Shown: positions 45,924-56,215, numbered from the stretch's first letter. The stretch is DNA of 57,228 nucleotides from an uncultured Hyphomicrobiales bacterium (GCA_903902915.1 CAIUWR010000006.1:1-57228); one strand, 5' to 3'. Translations and numbers: made by a program. Notes: generated by a model not told the origin, from the sequence alone.

Positions 45924-47855
45924 ATGTCTGAAAAAATTTACCCGGTCAGCGCGCAATGGGCGCAGGGCGCCTTCATCAATGAAGCGAAGTACAAGGACAT
46001 GTACGCCCGCTCCGTTTCGGATCCGGATGGTTTCTGGGGCGAGCAGGGCAAGCGCATCGACTGGATGACCCCCTATACGAAGGTGAAGAACACCAGTTTC
46101 GACCCGCATCATGTCTCCATCAAATGGTTCGAGGACGGGAAGACCAACGCCGCCTTCAACTGCGTGGACCGGCATCTGGCCACCCGCGCGCAGCAGACGG
46201 CGATCATTTTCGAGGGCGACGATCCGTCCGACTCGCGCCACATCACCTATCAGGAGCTCTACGAGCAGGTCTGCCGCTTCGCCAATGTGCTGAAGGCCCA
46301 TGGCGTCAAGCGCGGCGACCGCGTCACCATCTATCTGCCGATGATCCCCGAAGCGGCCTACGCCATGCTGGCTTGCGCGCGCATCGGCGCCGCCCATTCG
46401 GTGGTCTTTGGCGGCTTCTCGCCCGATTCGCTCGCTGGCCGCATCGAGGACGCTGGCACCGATGTGCTGATCACGGCCGACGAGGGTCTGCGCGGCGGGC
46501 GCAAGGTGCCGCTGAAGGCCAATGCGGACGCCGCCGCCGAAAAGGTGGCCGTGAAGACCATGGTCGTCGTCAAGCGCACCGGCGGCAAGGTGGACATGAA
46601 GCCGGGTCGCGACGTCTGGTTCCACGAGGAGGCGGCGAAGGTCGCCGCCGATTGTCCGCCCGAGCCCATGAACGCCGAAGACCCGCTGTTCATCCTCTAT
46701 ACGTCCGGCTCGACCGGCAAGCCCAAGGGCGTGGTGCACACCACCGGCGGCTATCTCGTCTACGCCTCGATGACCCATCAATATGTCTTCGATTACCACG
46801 ATGGCGACGTCTACTGGTGCACCGCGGACGTGGGCTGGGTGACCGGCCACAGCTACATTCTCTACGGGCCGCTCGCCAATGGCGCGACCACGCTGATGTT
46901 CGAGGGCGTGCCGAACTATCCCACCGACGCACGGTTCTGGGAAGTGATCGACAAGCACAAGGTCAATATCTTCTACACCGCCCCCACCGCCATCCGCGCC
47001 CTCATGCAGAAGGGCGAGGATATCGTGAAGGCGACCTCGCGCGCCTCCCTGCGCCTGCTGGGCTCCGTCGGCGAGCCGATCAATCCGGAAGCCTGGGAGT
47101 GGTATCATCGCGTGGTCGGCAATGGTCATTGCCCCATCGTGGACACCTGGTGGCAGACCGAGACCGGCGGCGTGCTGATCTCCCCCCTGCCCGGCGCCAT
47201 CGCCCAGAAGCCGGGCTCGGCGACCCTGCCCTTCTTCGGCGTGCAGCCGCAGATCGTGGACGCGGAAGGCAAGCCCCAGCACGGCGCCTGCGAGGGCAAT
47301 CTGGTGCTCACCGATTCCTGGCCGGGGCAGATGCGCACGGTCTTCGGCGACCACGAGCGCTTCGTGCAGACCTATTTCTCCACCTATCCCGGCACTTACT
47401 TCACCGGCGACGGCTGCCGCCGCGACGAGGATGGCTATTACTGGATCACCGGCCGCGTCGATGACGTGATCAATGTCTCGGGCCATCGCATGGGAACGGC
47501 GGAAGTCGAGAGCGCGCTGGTCTCCCATCCCAAAGTGTCGGAATCGGCGGTCGTCGGCTTCCCGCACGACATCAAGGGCCAGGGCATTTACGCCTATGTC
47601 ACCTTGATGGCGGGCGAAGAGCCGACGGAGGCTCTGCGCAAGGAGCTGGTGAACTGGGTGCGCAAGGAAATCGGCCCCATCGCTTCCCCCGACGTCATCC
47701 AGTTTGCGCCGGGCCTGCCCAAGACCCGCTCGGGCAAGATCATGCGCCGCATCCTGCGCAAGATCGCCGAAAACGAATTCGGCGCGCTGGGCGACACCTC
47801 GACCCTCGCCGACCCCGGCGTGGTCGACGACCTGATCGCCAACCGGCCGAAGTAA
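45924..47855 (+). CDS. acs: Acetyl-CoA synthetase
   Basis: This AMP-forming enzyme activates acetate to acetyl-CoA. The 643-residue protein has the adenylation core [22 protein letters not shown], the hinge region [20 protein letters not shown] and the regulatory acetylation lysine in [11 protein letters not shown]. The start is set by a strong GGAGGAG six bases upstream. No acetyltransferase or deacetylase gene is adjacent. The enzyme feeds the TCA cycle, whose acnA is in the same window. Confidence 0.97.
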   Translation: MSEKIYPVSAQWAQGAFINEAKYKDMYARSVSDPDGFWGEQGKRIDWMTPYTKVKNTSFDPHHVSIKWFEDGKTNAAFNCVDRHLATRAQQTAIIFEGDDPSDSRHITYQELYEQVCRFANVLKAHGVKRGDRVTIYLPMIPEAAYAMLACARIGAAHSVVFGGFSPDSLAGRIEDAGTDVLITADEGLRGGRKVPLKANADAAAEKVAVKTMVVVKRTGGKVDMKPGRDVWFHEEAAKVAADCPPEPMNAEDPLFILYTSGSTGKPKGVVHTTGGYLVYASMTHQYVFDYHDGDVYWCTADVGWVTGHSYILYGPLANGATTLMFEGVPNYPTDARFWEVIDKHKVNIFYTAPTAIRALMQKGEDIVKATSRASLRLLGSVGEPINPEAWEWYHRVVGNGHCPIVDTWWQTETGGVLISPLPGAIAQKPGSATLPFFGVQPQIVDAEGKPQHGACEGNLVLTDSWPGQMRTVFGDHERFVQTYFSTYPGTYFTGDGCRRDEDGYYWITGRVDDVINVSGHRMGTAEVESALVSHPKVSESAVVGFPHDIKGQGIYAYVTLMAGEEPTEALRKELVNWVRKEIGPIASPDVIQFAPGLPKTRSGKIMRRILRKIAENEFGALGDTSTLADPGVVDDLIANRPK

Positions 47856-47928
47856 GGCGCGCTTGCGCCCCGCCCCGATCAGGGATGGGGCGCGAGCCGA
47901 AGTTCAGGACGGCGGGCGTCCCATTCGG

Positions 47929-48339
47929 TCAGGCGCCCGGGCCCACCAGATCGACCAACGCCGGAATCAGCGGCTCGTCCGCTGGCGGCATGGGATATTG
48001 GCGAAGATCGCGCGGACGCACCCATTTCAACGCCTGTCCCTCGCGCGATTGCACGAAGCCGTCCCAGCGGCGACAGACATAAAGCGGCATCAGCAGGTGG
48101 AAATCGGGATAGCCGAAGCTGGCGAACGTCAGCGGTGCGAGGCAGGCCTCTTTCACGATAATGCCCAGCTCCTCGCGCAATTCGCGAATCAGCGCCTCTT
48201 CGGGCCGCTCTCCCACCTCAAGCTTGCCGCCAGGAAATTCCCAGAGGCCCGCCAGCGCCTTGCCCTCGGGGCGCTGGGCGATCAGCACGCGATCATCGGC
48301 GTCGATGAGCGCGGCGGCGACGACAAGGAGAAGTTTCAA
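47929..48339 (-). CDS. MutT-type Nudix hydrolase
   Basis: The 136-residue protein has a complete Nudix box, GX5EX7REUXEEXGU, in the segment GGKLEVGERPEEALIREL followed by REELGI. The start LLLVVAAALIDADDRVLIAQRP and the LWEFPGG turn are typical of MutT 8-oxo-dGTP diphosphatases, which keep oxidised G out of DNA. It converges on acs and follows the lipoprotein gene by 55 bases on the same strand. In many alphaproteobacteria mutT lies near argJ and secA, as here. Confidence 0.9.
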   Translation of the reverse strand: MKLLLVVAAALIDADDRVLIAQRPEGKALAGLWEFPGGKLEVGERPEEALIRELREELGIIVKEACLAPLTFASFGYPDFHLLMPLYVCRRWDGFVQSREGQALKWVRPRDLRQYPMPPADEPLIPALVDLVGPGA

Positions 48340-48394
48340 GGCGATGCTCCTGCGGGGACCGCCATCGCCTAACGCGACCCGTGCGCGGGCGCAA

Positions 48395-48901
48395 CTATTT
48401 GCCCGAGACGATCACCTTCACCGGCTCGGTCTCGTCGCCCTTTACGGTGACCTTTTCGTAAATGATCCCGCCCGAGGGCAGGATGGAATTGTCGGCGTAC
48501 CAGGTGGCCTGCGTCCAGATATAATAGGTTCCCGGCGCGACATTTTCGAAGGTGAAGCGCCCGTCCGCCTCCGCCTTCGTGTTGCGGGTGAATTTTTGGT
48601 ACTCGGGATCGGATTCCATGCGGATGAACAGCCGCATGGCCTTCAGATATTTCCGCTCCCCGAAAAAGCTGGCGAAACGCGCGTCCGTATAGGGCGTGGC
48701 GGGGATAAGGTAGACATATTCCCCCGCCGCGTAGATCACCGACCCTTTTTCCGAGCGGAAGAAGGCGTGACCGGCGATTTTGCCCTTGCCGGGCGCATGG
48801 ATGAAGGCGGCCGCCGATGGATCGAACGGCACATCCACATCCGGCTTGGCGCAGGCGAGGAGGCAGGCCGAAAGAGCGAGGACGACAAGAACACCGCGCA
48901 T
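48395..48901 (-). CDS. Lipoprotein with a carboxypeptidase-regulatory-like beta-sandwich
   Basis: The 168-residue protein has a lipoprotein signal (LALSACLLAC, Cys17). Its mature domain ends in a stretch typical of CarboxypepD_reg-like sandwiches (KAEADGRFTFENVAPGTYYIWTQATW and KVTVKGDETEPVKVIVSG). It may sit at the inner face of the outer membrane. A perfect 26-bp palindrome lies 11 bases upstream of its start, so it is probably under tight repression by an unlinked regulator. No enzyme activity is suggested. Confidence 0.75.
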   Translation of the reverse strand: MRGVLVVLALSACLLACAKPDVDVPFDPSAAAFIHAPGKGKIAGHAFFRSEKGSVIYAAGEYVYLIPATPYTDARFASFFGERKYLKAMRLFIRMESDPEYQKFTRNTKAEADGRFTFENVAPGTYYIWTQATWYADNSILPSGGIIYEKVTVKGDETEPVKVIVSGK

Positions 48902-48912
48902 GAGACGCTCTT

Positions 48913-48938
48913 AATGAACGATTGATCAATCGTTCATT
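48913..48938. promoter_or_regulatory. Perfect 26-bp palindrome, probable TetR-type operator
   Basis: The half-site AATGAACGATTGA (48913-48925) is repeated exactly in inverted form at 48926-48938, with no spacer. Palindromes containing TGAAC...GTTCA are typical of TetR/AcrR-family operators. It sits just before the lipoprotein start on the minus strand, where a bound dimer would block transcription. No TetR gene is present in the window. It lacks the loop and T-tract of a terminator. Confidence 0.65.
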
Positions 48939-48972
48939 CATGGCGCGGATGACGCAGGGAATCAATAGCCGA

Positions 48973-50223
48973 TCAGCTCCGATAATCGCCGTTGATCGCC
49001 ACATATTCCTTGGTGAGGTCGCAGGTCCAGACGGTGGCGACGCCGGTTCCGCCCACGCCCACGTCGACGCGAATGTCGATCTTCTCGCCCTTCATATAGG
49101 CGGAGGTCTTCGCCTCGTCATAGGTTCCGTCGCGCAGGCCCTTGTGGGCGACGCGGAAATCGCCGAACCAGATGGCGAGGCCATCGCGCTCGGCCCTCTC
49201 GCCCGCCTTGCCGACGGCGGCGACGATGCGGCCCCAGTTAGCGTCCTCGCCCGCCACCGCGGTCTTCACCAAAGGCGAATTGGCGATGGACATGGCTATG
49301 CGCTTGGCGGCCGCAGCGCTGGCCGCGCCCTCGACGCGGATCTCCACGAATTTGCGGCAGCCCTCGCCATCGCGCACCACCTGATGGGCGAGATCCAGCA
49401 GCACGGCGTCGAGCGCCTTCTTGAAGGCGGCGAGGCGACGGTCGGAGGCCAGCGCGATCTTCGGCGCGCCGCGTTTGGCGGCGGCCCCGGTGGCGAAGAG
49501 CATCAAGGTGTCGGAGGTGGAGGTGTCGCTGTCCACGGTGATCGCATTGAAGCTGGTCTGCACCGACTTCGACAGCATGGCCTGCAAGGCTTCGGCGGCG
49601 ATGGGCGCATCGGTGAACACATAGGAGAGCATGGTCGCCATGTCCGGCGCGATCATGCCCGCGCCCTTGGCCATGCCGTTGATGGTGACCGGCACGCCCC
49701 CGAGGTCCACCGTGGCGGTGGCGACCTTGGGATAGGTGTCGGTGGTCATGATGGCCTTGGCGGCCTCCAGCAAGCCGCCCGGCGCCGCCTTGGCCACGAG
49801 CTGGTCGAGAACACCGTCGAACTTGGTGGCGTCCAGCGGCTCGCCGATGACGCCGGTGGAGGCGAGAAAAATTTCACCCAGCGGCGCGCCGGTGGCCTTG
49901 GCTGCGATCTGCGCGGTCAGTTTGGCGGCCTTGTCGCCGACCCTGCCGGTGAAGGCGTTGGCGTTGCCCGAATTGACCACCAGCGCGCGCGCCTTGCCGC
50001 CGGGAAGCTTGGCGCGGCACCAGTCGACCGGGGCGGAGGGGCATTTGGACTTGGTGAAGACGCCCGCGACCTGCGTTCCCTTGTCGAGCAGGGCCAGCAT
50101 CACATCCGTGCGGCCCTTGTAGCGGATGCCCGCCTCGGCGGTGGCGAAGCGCACGCCCTCGATCTCGGGAATCTGCGGATAGGACTTGGGCGCGAGCGGC
50201 GAGACGGCGGTGATCTTGGCCAT
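48973..50223 (-). CDS. argJ: Bifunctional ornithine acetyltransferase / N-acetylglutamate synthase
   Basis: ArgJ recycles the acetyl group in arginine synthesis. The 416-residue precursor self-cleaves before a threonine into two subunits: the site is [16 protein letters not shown], with cleavage expected between Ala196 and Thr197. The [11 protein letters not shown] and [13 protein letters not shown] motifs are also present. I chose the ATG at 50223 ([10 protein letters not shown]); the frame is open to 50265 without support. It shares its strand with the PrsA-like and DUF1499 genes upstream, 73 bases away. Confidence 0.95.
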   Translation of the reverse strand: MAKITAVSPLAPKSYPQIPEIEGVRFATAEAGIRYKGRTDVMLALLDKGTQVAGVFTKSKCPSAPVDWCRAKLPGGKARALVVNSGNANAFTGRVGDKAAKLTAQIAAKATGAPLGEIFLASTGVIGEPLDATKFDGVLDQLVAKAAPGGLLEAAKAIMTTDTYPKVATATVDLGGVPVTINGMAKGAGMIAPDMATMLSYVFTDAPIAAEALQAMLSKSVQTSFNAITVDSDTSTSDTLMLFATGAAAKRGAPKIALASDRRLAAFKKALDAVLLDLAHQVVRDGEGCRKFVEIRVEGAASAAAAKRIAMSIANSPLVKTAVAGEDANWGRIVAAVGKAGERAERDGLAIWFGDFRVAHKGLRDGTYDEAKTSAYMKGEKIDIRVDVGVGGTGVATVWTCDLTKEYVAINGDYRS

Positions 50224-50296
50224 GGAAATTCCTGCTGATTGCGCTGAACGAATCCGGGGGCACATTTGCGGAGCCGCGCGTCATGGTCAAGCCGGT

Positions 50297-50833
50297 CTAC
50301 TGAGCCAGACCGTCCATCCAGCGTTCCATCCGCACGCGGCTGGCCCCAAAATCGAAAACGCTGAGCACCGGGCGGGCGTAGAGGGCCAAGGTCGCGGCCC
50401 CGGAGCTGCGCGGCAATATGCGCGCATCTATCACGTCGGGCAGGCGCAGGATCAGCGAGCGGCGAACGAATCGCAAATGTTCAGGCCCGGCGGCGGGCAG
50501 ATCCTCGACGCCGATTTCGGCCGATGCATAAGCGCGCAGTCTGGCGGCGAGCTGTGGGGCGGAAATTGTGAAGACCGGCGGAACCGCGTCCGCCTGCGTC
50601 GCGAGGCATAGGTCGGGCGGGCAGAGCAGCGCATCCCCGGGGCGGCGCGTCAGGGTGGCGAAATCCGTCGGGCCGAAATCCTGCGGCGCGCCGACGATCT
50701 GGCTCAGCCTCTGCCAGAGACCAAAGGGCGCTGGGCTCTGCGGCGCCAGCAACAGAACCAGCCCGGCCAATCCCAGCAGGCAAAAAAGGCCAGCCGCGGC
50801 GATCAGGATCGCGACGCGGCTGGCCCGGCGCAT
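50297..50833 (-). CDS. DUF1499 family membrane-anchored protein
   Basis: The 178-residue protein has one N-terminal transmembrane helix (about 8-30) and an exported domain with the pattern of DUF1499: DFATLTRRPGDALLCPPDLC, PPVFTISAPQLAARL, RSLILRLPDVIDARIL and LALYARPVLSVFDFGASRVRMERW. Two cysteines (LLCPPDLC) could pair. Function is unknown. The start lies three bases after the PrsA-like stop, so the two are in one operon. Confidence 0.7.
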   Translation of the reverse strand: MRRASRVAILIAAAGLFCLLGLAGLVLLLAPQSPAPFGLWQRLSQIVGAPQDFGPTDFATLTRRPGDALLCPPDLCLATQADAVPPVFTISAPQLAARLRAYASAEIGVEDLPAAGPEHLRFVRRSLILRLPDVIDARILPRSSGAATLALYARPVLSVFDFGASRVRMERWMDGLAQ

Positions 50834-50836
50834 CGC

Positions 50837-51709
50837 TTACTTCGGCGCTGCGGGCGCCGTGGCCGGCGCGGGGGCGGGCGCGGCGGGAACGGGGGCGGGA
50901 GCCTCCGTGCGCTCGATCTTCGCGGCTTCGCGCAACTTCATGATGAGGTCCGTCTGGGACTTCTGGGCGACGAACTGCGCCACCTGCGACTTCACATCCT
51001 CAAAGGAGGGGAAAGCCTTCTGCCGCTTGTCCTCAAGCCGGATGACATGCCAGCCGAACTGGCTCTTCACAGGCTCGGAAATCTCGCCCTTGCCGAGTTT
51101 GAAAGCGGCCTCGCCGAATTCCGGCACCATCCGGTCTTTGGTGAACCAGCCCAGATCGCCGCCCTTGGAGCCGGGATCTTTTGAAACTTCGTCGGCGACC
51201 TTGGCGAAATCTTCGCCAGACTTGACGCGCTTCAGCGCGGCCTTGGCCTCGTCCTCGGTCGGCACGAGGATATGGCTGGCGTGGATCTCCTCCTCCGGCT
51301 TCTGCTTGGCGGCGGCCTCGTCATAGACCTGCTTCATGGCGGCGTCCGTGGCGCCTTCCCTGGCGACCTTGCCGAGCAGGCTCTCCATCATGACCTTGTC
51401 GCGGTAATAGGCGAGGCGGCGGGCGACGTCCTCGCCATCGCCCATCTTGTCGGCCGCCGCCTTTTTGGCGACCAGCCGCAGATCTATCAAATAATCAAGG
51501 ACATACGCCTCGCGCTGCGGGCCTTCGATCTGTTGGGGCAGGGTGGGGCCAAGATCTTCCAGCGCCACCGCCACATCTTCATCGGTAATTTCGACGCCAT
51601 CGACGCTGGCCAGAACCCTGGCGCTGGCGGGACCAGTTACAGCGAGGGCGAGCGCGAGAATGGCGCCCGAAGTCAGGAGGCGAAGGCGGGAATGGTCGAG
51701 TAACGACAT
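50837..51709 (-). CDS. PrsA/SurA-like parvulin peptidyl-prolyl isomerase
   Basis: The 290-residue exported foldase helps fold secreted proteins. It has a signal peptide (to about GPASA), an N-terminal helical SurA-type chaperone region, then a parvulin domain (about 135-230) with EIHASHILVPTEDEAK, DPGSKGGDLGWFTKDRMVPEF and FGWHVIRLEDKR. A Pro/Ala-rich tail ends the protein. I chose the start at 51709 (MSLLDHSRLR). It is divergent from secA, which exports its substrates; the two share a 219-base regulatory region. Confidence 0.9.
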   Translation of the reverse strand: MSLLDHSRLRLLTSGAILALALAVTGPASARVLASVDGVEITDEDVAVALEDLGPTLPQQIEGPQREAYVLDYLIDLRLVAKKAAADKMGDGEDVARRLAYYRDKVMMESLLGKVAREGATDAAMKQVYDEAAAKQKPEEEIHASHILVPTEDEAKAALKRVKSGEDFAKVADEVSKDPGSKGGDLGWFTKDRMVPEFGEAAFKLGKGEISEPVKSQFGWHVIRLEDKRQKAFPSFEDVKSQVAQFVAQKSQTDLIMKLREAAKIERTEAPAPVPAAPAPAPATAPAAPK

Positions 51710-51735
51710 AAAAAACTCCGGGTCGATGTTTGGGC

Positions 51736-51807
51736 GGCGCCCAATGCGGGGCGCACTTTCCTTGAAATTGCGCGCCGGGGCAACCCAGAGGGGCGCATTG
51801 GGGCGCC
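51736..51807. repeat. Inverted repeat in the prsA-like/secA intergenic region
   Basis: GGCGCCCAATGCG (51736-51748) and CGCATTGGGGCGCC (51794-51807) are inverted copies differing by one inserted base, 45 bases apart. The repeat lies in the leader of the PrsA-like gene and upstream of the secA promoter. It could fold in the prsA-like mRNA leader; its role is unknown. Confidence 0.45.
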
Positions 51808-51848
51808 AAAGAGGCATGGGTATGGCGCCATGCGATAAATCGGTCAGA

Positions 51849-51877
51849 TTGACAAGGTAGACCCTCAATCCTATCTC
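51849..51877 (+). promoter_or_regulatory. secA promoter
   Basis: A perfect TTGACA (51849-51854), a 17-base spacer and TATCTC (51872-51877) precede the secA start codon by about 50 bases. This is a good housekeeping promoter by sequence and position. No secM-type arrest gene lies between it and secA. Confidence 0.6.
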
Positions 51878-51928
51878 TGACCCGGTTTACCGGGCGCAGG
51901 CGCCGGGCCGCCTTTTAAGGATTTCACA

Positions 51929-54727
51929 ATGCTCGGTGCGCTCGCGCGTAAGATTTTCGGCTCGGCCAATGATCGCCGCCTCAAGGGCTATGCGCCCAAA
52001 GTGGCCGCCATCAATGCGCTGGAAGCGGAGGTCGCGGCCCTGAGCGACGAGGCGCTGCGCGCCCGTACCCAGGAATTCCGCGACCAGATCGCCGCTGGCC
52101 GCACGCTCGACGAATTGCTCGTCCCCGCCTTCGCAACGGTGCGCGAAGCGGCGCGGCGCACTCTGGGGCAACGCCATTTCGATGTGCAGTTGATCGGCGG
52201 CATGGTGCTGCATGAGGGCTCCATCGCGGAAATGCGGACTGGCGAGGGCAAGACCCTTGTGGCGACGCTGGCGACCTATCTGAACGCGCTTTCAGGCAAT
52301 GGCGTGCATGTGGTCACGGTGAACGACTATCTGGCCAGCCGCGACGCGGGTTGGATGGGGCAGATCTACCAGTTTCTCGGCCTCACGGTCGGCGTCATCG
52401 TGCATGGGCTCGACGACGAGCAGCGCCGCCAGGCCTATGCCGCGGACATCACCTACGGCACGAACAACGAATTCGGCTTCGACTATCTGCGCGACAACAT
52501 GAAATACGAGCTGAGCCAGATGGTTCAGCGCCCCCATGCCTACGCCATCGTGGACGAGGTCGATTCGATCCTGATCGACGAGGCGCGCACGCCCCTAATC
52601 ATCTCGGGCCCCTCCGACGATAAATCGGAACTCTACAACCAGGTCGATCTGCTGATCCCGCATCTGGTCCGCACCGATTACGACGTGGACGAGAAACAGC
52701 GCACCGCCAATCTGACGGAAGCTGGCAACGAGCATGTCGAAGAGTTGCTGATGGAAGCCGGCCTCCTCAAGGAAGGCTCGCTCTATGATGCGGCCAATGT
52801 CACCATCGTCCATCACGTCCAGCAGGCGCTGAAGGCCCATACCCTGTTCCAGCGCGACAAGGACTATATCGTCCGCAATGGCGAGCTGGTGATCATCGAC
52901 GAATTCACCGGCCGCATGATGCCGGGCCGCCGCTATTCGGAAGGCCTGCATCAGGCGCTGGAAGCCAAGGAACATGTGCAGGTCCAGCCCGAAAACGTGA
53001 CGCTGGCGTCCATCACCTTCCAGAACTATTTCCGCCTCTACAAGAAGCTCGCGGGCATGACCGGCACCGCCTCCACCGAGGCCGACGAATTCGCCGAGAT
53101 CTACGGGCTCGACGTGGTGGAGATTCCCACCAACCGCCCGGTGCAGCGCCTCGACGAGGACGACGAGGTCTATCGCACGGGCGCTGAAAAGCTGAAGGCG
53201 ATCCTGCGGGAAATCGAGGCCGCGAATCAGAACCTGCAACCCATGCTGGTGGGCACGACGTCGATTGAAAAGTCCGAGCAGCTCGCCGAATTCATGCAGG
53301 AGAACGGCTATACGCTGATCGACTTCGCGGACCCCAACGGTTTGCTGAAGCTCTATGAAGCCGCGCGTAACGGCCAGCCCTCGAAGCTCTTCGCCGTGCT
53401 CAACGCGCGCTTCCACGAGCAGGAGGCCTATATCGTCGCGGAAGCGGGCGTGCCAGGCGCCATCACCATCGCCACCAACATGGCCGGTCGCGGCACCGAC
53501 ATCCAGCTTGGCGGCAATGTGGACATGCGCGTGCAGCAGGAATGCGCCGCCATGGAACATGGCCCCGAGCGCGAGGCGCGCGAAGCCGCGATCCGCGCTG
53601 AGGTCGCCCTGTTCCGCGAGAAGGCCAAGGCTGCTGGCGGCCTCTATATCGTGGGCACTGAGCGCCATGAGAGTCGGCGCATCGACAACCAGCTGCGCGG
53701 CCGCGGCGGCCGTCAGGGCGATCCGGGCCGGTCCAAGTTCTTCCTGTCCCTGCAAGACGATCTGATGCGCATTTTCGGCTCGGACCGCATGGACTCCATG
53801 CTGACGCGCCTGGGGCTGAAGGAGGACGAGGCCATCGTCCACCCCTGGATCAACAAGGCTCTGGAGAAGGCGCAGCAGAAGGTCGAGGCGCGCAATTTCG
53901 ACATGCGCAAGAACATTCTGAAATACGACAACGTGATGAACGATCAGCGCAAGGTCGTCTTCGAGCAGCGCCGCGAGATGATGGCGCTGGAGTCCCTCGA
54001 AGAGACGGTCGCCAATATGCGTGGCAACGTCATCGACGATATCGTGGAAAAGCATATTCCGAAGGATTCCTATCCCGACGCCTGGGACGTGGCGGGCCTT
54101 GATGAGGACGTGAAGACCCAGCTCAATCTCGATCTGCCGCTGGCGGACTGGGTGCGCGAGGACGGCATCGCGGAGGAAGAGATCGCCGAACGCCTGCACA
54201 AGGCGGCGGATGAGGCCTATGCGGCGCGCGCGGAAAAGAACACGCCCGATGTCATGCGCTATGTCGAGAAGCAGATCGTGCTCCAGGCGCTCGATCATTT
54301 CTGGCGCGAACATCTGGTCATGCTGGACCATCTGCGGCAGGTCATCGGCTGGCGCGGCTACGCCCAGCGCGATCCGCTGAACGAATACAAGTCAGAGGCC
54401 TTCGAGCTGTTCAACGGGCTCATCAATCAATGGCATGAATTGGCGACCGCGCAGTTGATGCGCGTCGAAGTCGCCTTCGAGCAGCAGCCCGATCCGGCCG
54501 CCCTCGAGGCCTCAAGCATGAGCGGAGAGACCTCGCTGGATGACATCAACGCGCTGATCGCCGCCGGCGCCCTCTCGCCCCAGTCGCTGGGTCTGGGCGT
54601 CGACCGCTCGGAGGCGCAGGCTCGCGATCCACAGGATCCCTCAAGCTGGGGCAAAGTGGGACGCAACGAGGCCTGCCCATGCGGCTCGGGGAAGAAATAC
54701 AAGCACTGCCACGGAATATTCGTTTAG
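51929..54727 (+). CDS. secA: Preprotein translocase ATPase SecA
   Basis: SecA is the motor of the Sec export pathway. The 932-residue protein has Walker A in [14 protein letters not shown], the [13 protein letters not shown] helicase motif, [41 protein letters not shown] (in parts) and the C-terminal zinc finger [14 protein letters not shown]. After the final HG the protein ends IFV, whereas related SecA proteins usually end in a GKL/GRL-type tail. Base composition changes right at the stop, consistent with an insertion that replaced the last codons (inference). The protein should still be functional. Confidence 0.96.
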   Translation: MLGALARKIFGSANDRRLKGYAPKVAAINALEAEVAALSDEALRARTQEFRDQIAAGRTLDELLVPAFATVREAARRTLGQRHFDVQLIGGMVLHEGSIAEMRTGEGKTLVATLATYLNALSGNGVHVVTVNDYLASRDAGWMGQIYQFLGLTVGVIVHGLDDEQRRQAYAADITYGTNNEFGFDYLRDNMKYELSQMVQRPHAYAIVDEVDSILIDEARTPLIISGPSDDKSELYNQVDLLIPHLVRTDYDVDEKQRTANLTEAGNEHVEELLMEAGLLKEGSLYDAANVTIVHHVQQALKAHTLFQRDKDYIVRNGELVIIDEFTGRMMPGRRYSEGLHQALEAKEHVQVQPENVTLASITFQNYFRLYKKLAGMTGTASTEADEFAEIYGLDVVEIPTNRPVQRLDEDDEVYRTGAEKLKAILREIEAANQNLQPMLVGTTSIEKSEQLAEFMQENGYTLIDFADPNGLLKLYEAARNGQPSKLFAVLNARFHEQEAYIVAEAGVPGAITIATNMAGRGTDIQLGGNVDMRVQQECAAMEHGPEREAREAAIRAEVALFREKAKAAGGLYIVGTERHESRRIDNQLRGRGGRQGDPGRSKFFLSLQDDLMRIFGSDRMDSMLTRLGLKEDEAIVHPWINKALEKAQQKVEARNFDMRKNILKYDNVMNDQRKVVFEQRREMMALESLEETVANMRGNVIDDIVEKHIPKDSYPDAWDVAGLDEDVKTQLNLDLPLADWVREDGIAEEEIAERLHKAADEAYAARAEKNTPDVMRYVEKQIVLQALDHFWREHLVMLDHLRQVIGWRGYAQRDPLNEYKSEAFELFNGLINQWHELATAQLMRVEVAFEQQPDPAALEASSMSGETSLDDINALIAAGALSPQSLGLGVDRSEAQARDPQDPSSWGKVGRNEACPCGSGKKYKHCHGIFV

Positions 54728-55039
54728 GCTTGAAAAATAAGGATTTTTCGAAAATTTATTGCCGAAAATACCCTATGCAAACCCTATGCAATTAGCGTTT
54801 TTTGGGGGTATATAGGCAAAACTTAGGCAATTGGTGGCTGTCACGCAGCGTGGATATTGGCAGTTTCTGAAAAACACCTGCAGTGATTTTCACCCCAACC
54901 CCGCCAGTATTGCTACGCTTACGCATTTGCCACCAATCCCACCACCAATCACCAAGTTGGTAATAGGTTCAAACGCAAACTGAAGCATTGCCCACTCACC
55001 CAATTGAATGCACTATAAAGGTGCATAGGGGGCTGAGCA
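54728..55039. other. AT-rich spacer between secA and the integrase
   Basis: This 312-base stretch has no convincing gene. It contains an AT-rich hairpin at 54732-54749 (GAAAAAT, loop AAGG, ATTTTTC), which could end secA transcripts, and an 11-base tandem repeat. Several related motifs (TATAGGCAAA, TTAGGCAATT) follow. It is the expected place for recombinase binding sites and for the integrase promoter. Confidence 0.5.
54770..54791. repeat. 11-bp tandem direct repeat, candidate integrase arm sites
   Basis: ACCCTATGCAA occurs twice without a gap (54770-54780 and 54781-54791), 43 bases after the secA stop and about 250 bases before the integrase gene. Short direct repeats next to an attachment core are typical arm-type binding sites of tyrosine recombinases; here that is inferred from position. 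Confidence 0.4.
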
Positions 55040-56215
55040 GTGGAAGACGCAGTCCATATTGAGGATGGGTTGGTGCTGTTCTCACGTGAGGGCATCTACC
55101 AAATGCGTCTCAAAATCGCTCCACAAAAATACATCTACAGAACTCTCAAAACACGCAACAAACGAGATGCAGTAGCGAAAGCACGTAAAGAGTTATGGCG
55201 TGCTGAATCGAGACGTGAAGAAGGCAGCAGTTACGCTGTTCCAACACTGAAGAAGGTGATGGCAGAGTATGTGGCTCAACGTGAAGTCGATTACCAACGA
55301 GGCAAAGTCGGCGTTGGGATGATACGTCAAATCAAGCGTGTGCAGAAGTTTTGGTTGGAATTCGCAGGCAACAAACCCATAGACAAAATCAACGACAGAG
55401 AACTGCGTGATTTCGTTGATTGGAGAGTTGCATATTACGGCAAGATACCAGAAGCGAAACGTCCCAAAAATTACAAACTGCACCCCACTGACAAAACGCT
55501 GCAATGGGAAGTGACGCTGGGCAAGAGCGTTATCAAGTGGGCGACTGAAAAGGGTTATAGGGGCAAGATGCCTTTGCCTTCATTTTCCTTCGTTCCCAAA
55601 AAGAAGCGTGTGCGTCCAGCGTTTGAGATTTGGGAATACAAACGCCTCTATCAGACACTTCGTAAGCGAACATTTGAGACGAAGAATGAGGCGTGGCTAC
55701 ATACCAGGTTAATGCTGCGTGACTACGTCCTTACCCTTTCTAATAGTGGGATGCGTGTAGGTGAGTTGAATGGGGTTAAATTGGGCGACATACACCCACT
55801 TACTGATGAGAAAGGACGGACAAATTATCGCATCATCGTAAGTGGAAAGACAGGACCACGTGACGTCATTCCTCGTGCTAGCGCCAAGCAATGGATTGAT
55901 AGGCAGATAAATCGTCGCAAGCAGCAGGGTGCTAAGCAGAATGACTATCTGTTTGTGATGTATGAGGGTGGCAAAATCATCAATCTAATAGATCAATTCA
56001 CAGAGGTGCTAAAAGCAGCAGGATTGGAAACCAATGGTTTTGGAGAACGCTACTCACTCTACAGCCTTCGACACTTCTATGCAGTCCAATCTCTTAGAAA
56101 GGGTAATCAGGTGTTTAGCATAGCGAGGAATATGGGCACCAGCGTTGAGATAATTCAGCAGTATTACGGCAAGTCTGCGACTTCTGCGACGTTCGCTACG
56201 AGTTTGGGGGATTGA
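55040..56215 (+). CDS. Tyrosine recombinase (site-specific integrase)
   Basis: The 391-residue protein starts with GTG at 55040, preceded by AGGGGG. The N-terminal part (about 1-60) looks like an arm-binding domain; a SAM-like core-binding domain (about 70-175) and the catalytic domain follow. Catalytic residues: Arg239 (SGMRVGEL), Lys270 (SGKTGPRDVIP), Arg344 (YSLRHFYA) and the nucleophile Tyr376 (IIQQYYGK). The usual first His of the HxxR box is Tyr341, a known variant. It reads away from secA. AT-rich codons mark it as foreign. Confidence 0.9.
   Translation: MEDAVHIEDGLVLFSREGIYQMRLKIAPQKYIYRTLKTRNKRDAVAKARKELWRAESRREEGSSYAVPTLKKVMAEYVAQREVDYQRGKVGVGMIRQIKRVQKFWLEFAGNKPIDKINDRELRDFVDWRVAYYGKIPEAKRPKNYKLHPTDKTLQWEVTLGKSVIKWATEKGYRGKMPLPSFSFVPKKKRVRPAFEIWEYKRLYQTLRKRTFETKNEAWLHTRLMLRDYVLTLSNSGMRVGELNGVKLGDIHPLTDEKGRTNYRIIVSGKTGPRDVIPRASAKQWIDRQINRRKQQGAKQNDYLFVMYEGGKIINLIDQFTEVLKAAGLETNGFGERYSLYSLRHFYAVQSLRKGNQVFSIARNMGTSVEIIQQYYGKSATSATFATSLGD

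Noticed and set aside
45687-47567. 626-codon minus-strand frame opposite acs
   Set aside because: Antisense shadow; acs is unambiguous by motif and start signal.
47858-47900. Possible terminator after acs (GCGCCCC...GGGGCGC)
   Set aside because: The stem is short with a long loop and lacks a T-tract; it may be only GC-rich sequence.
52595-54331. 578-codon minus-strand frame opposite secA
   Set aside because: Antisense shadow; secA is complete with all motifs.
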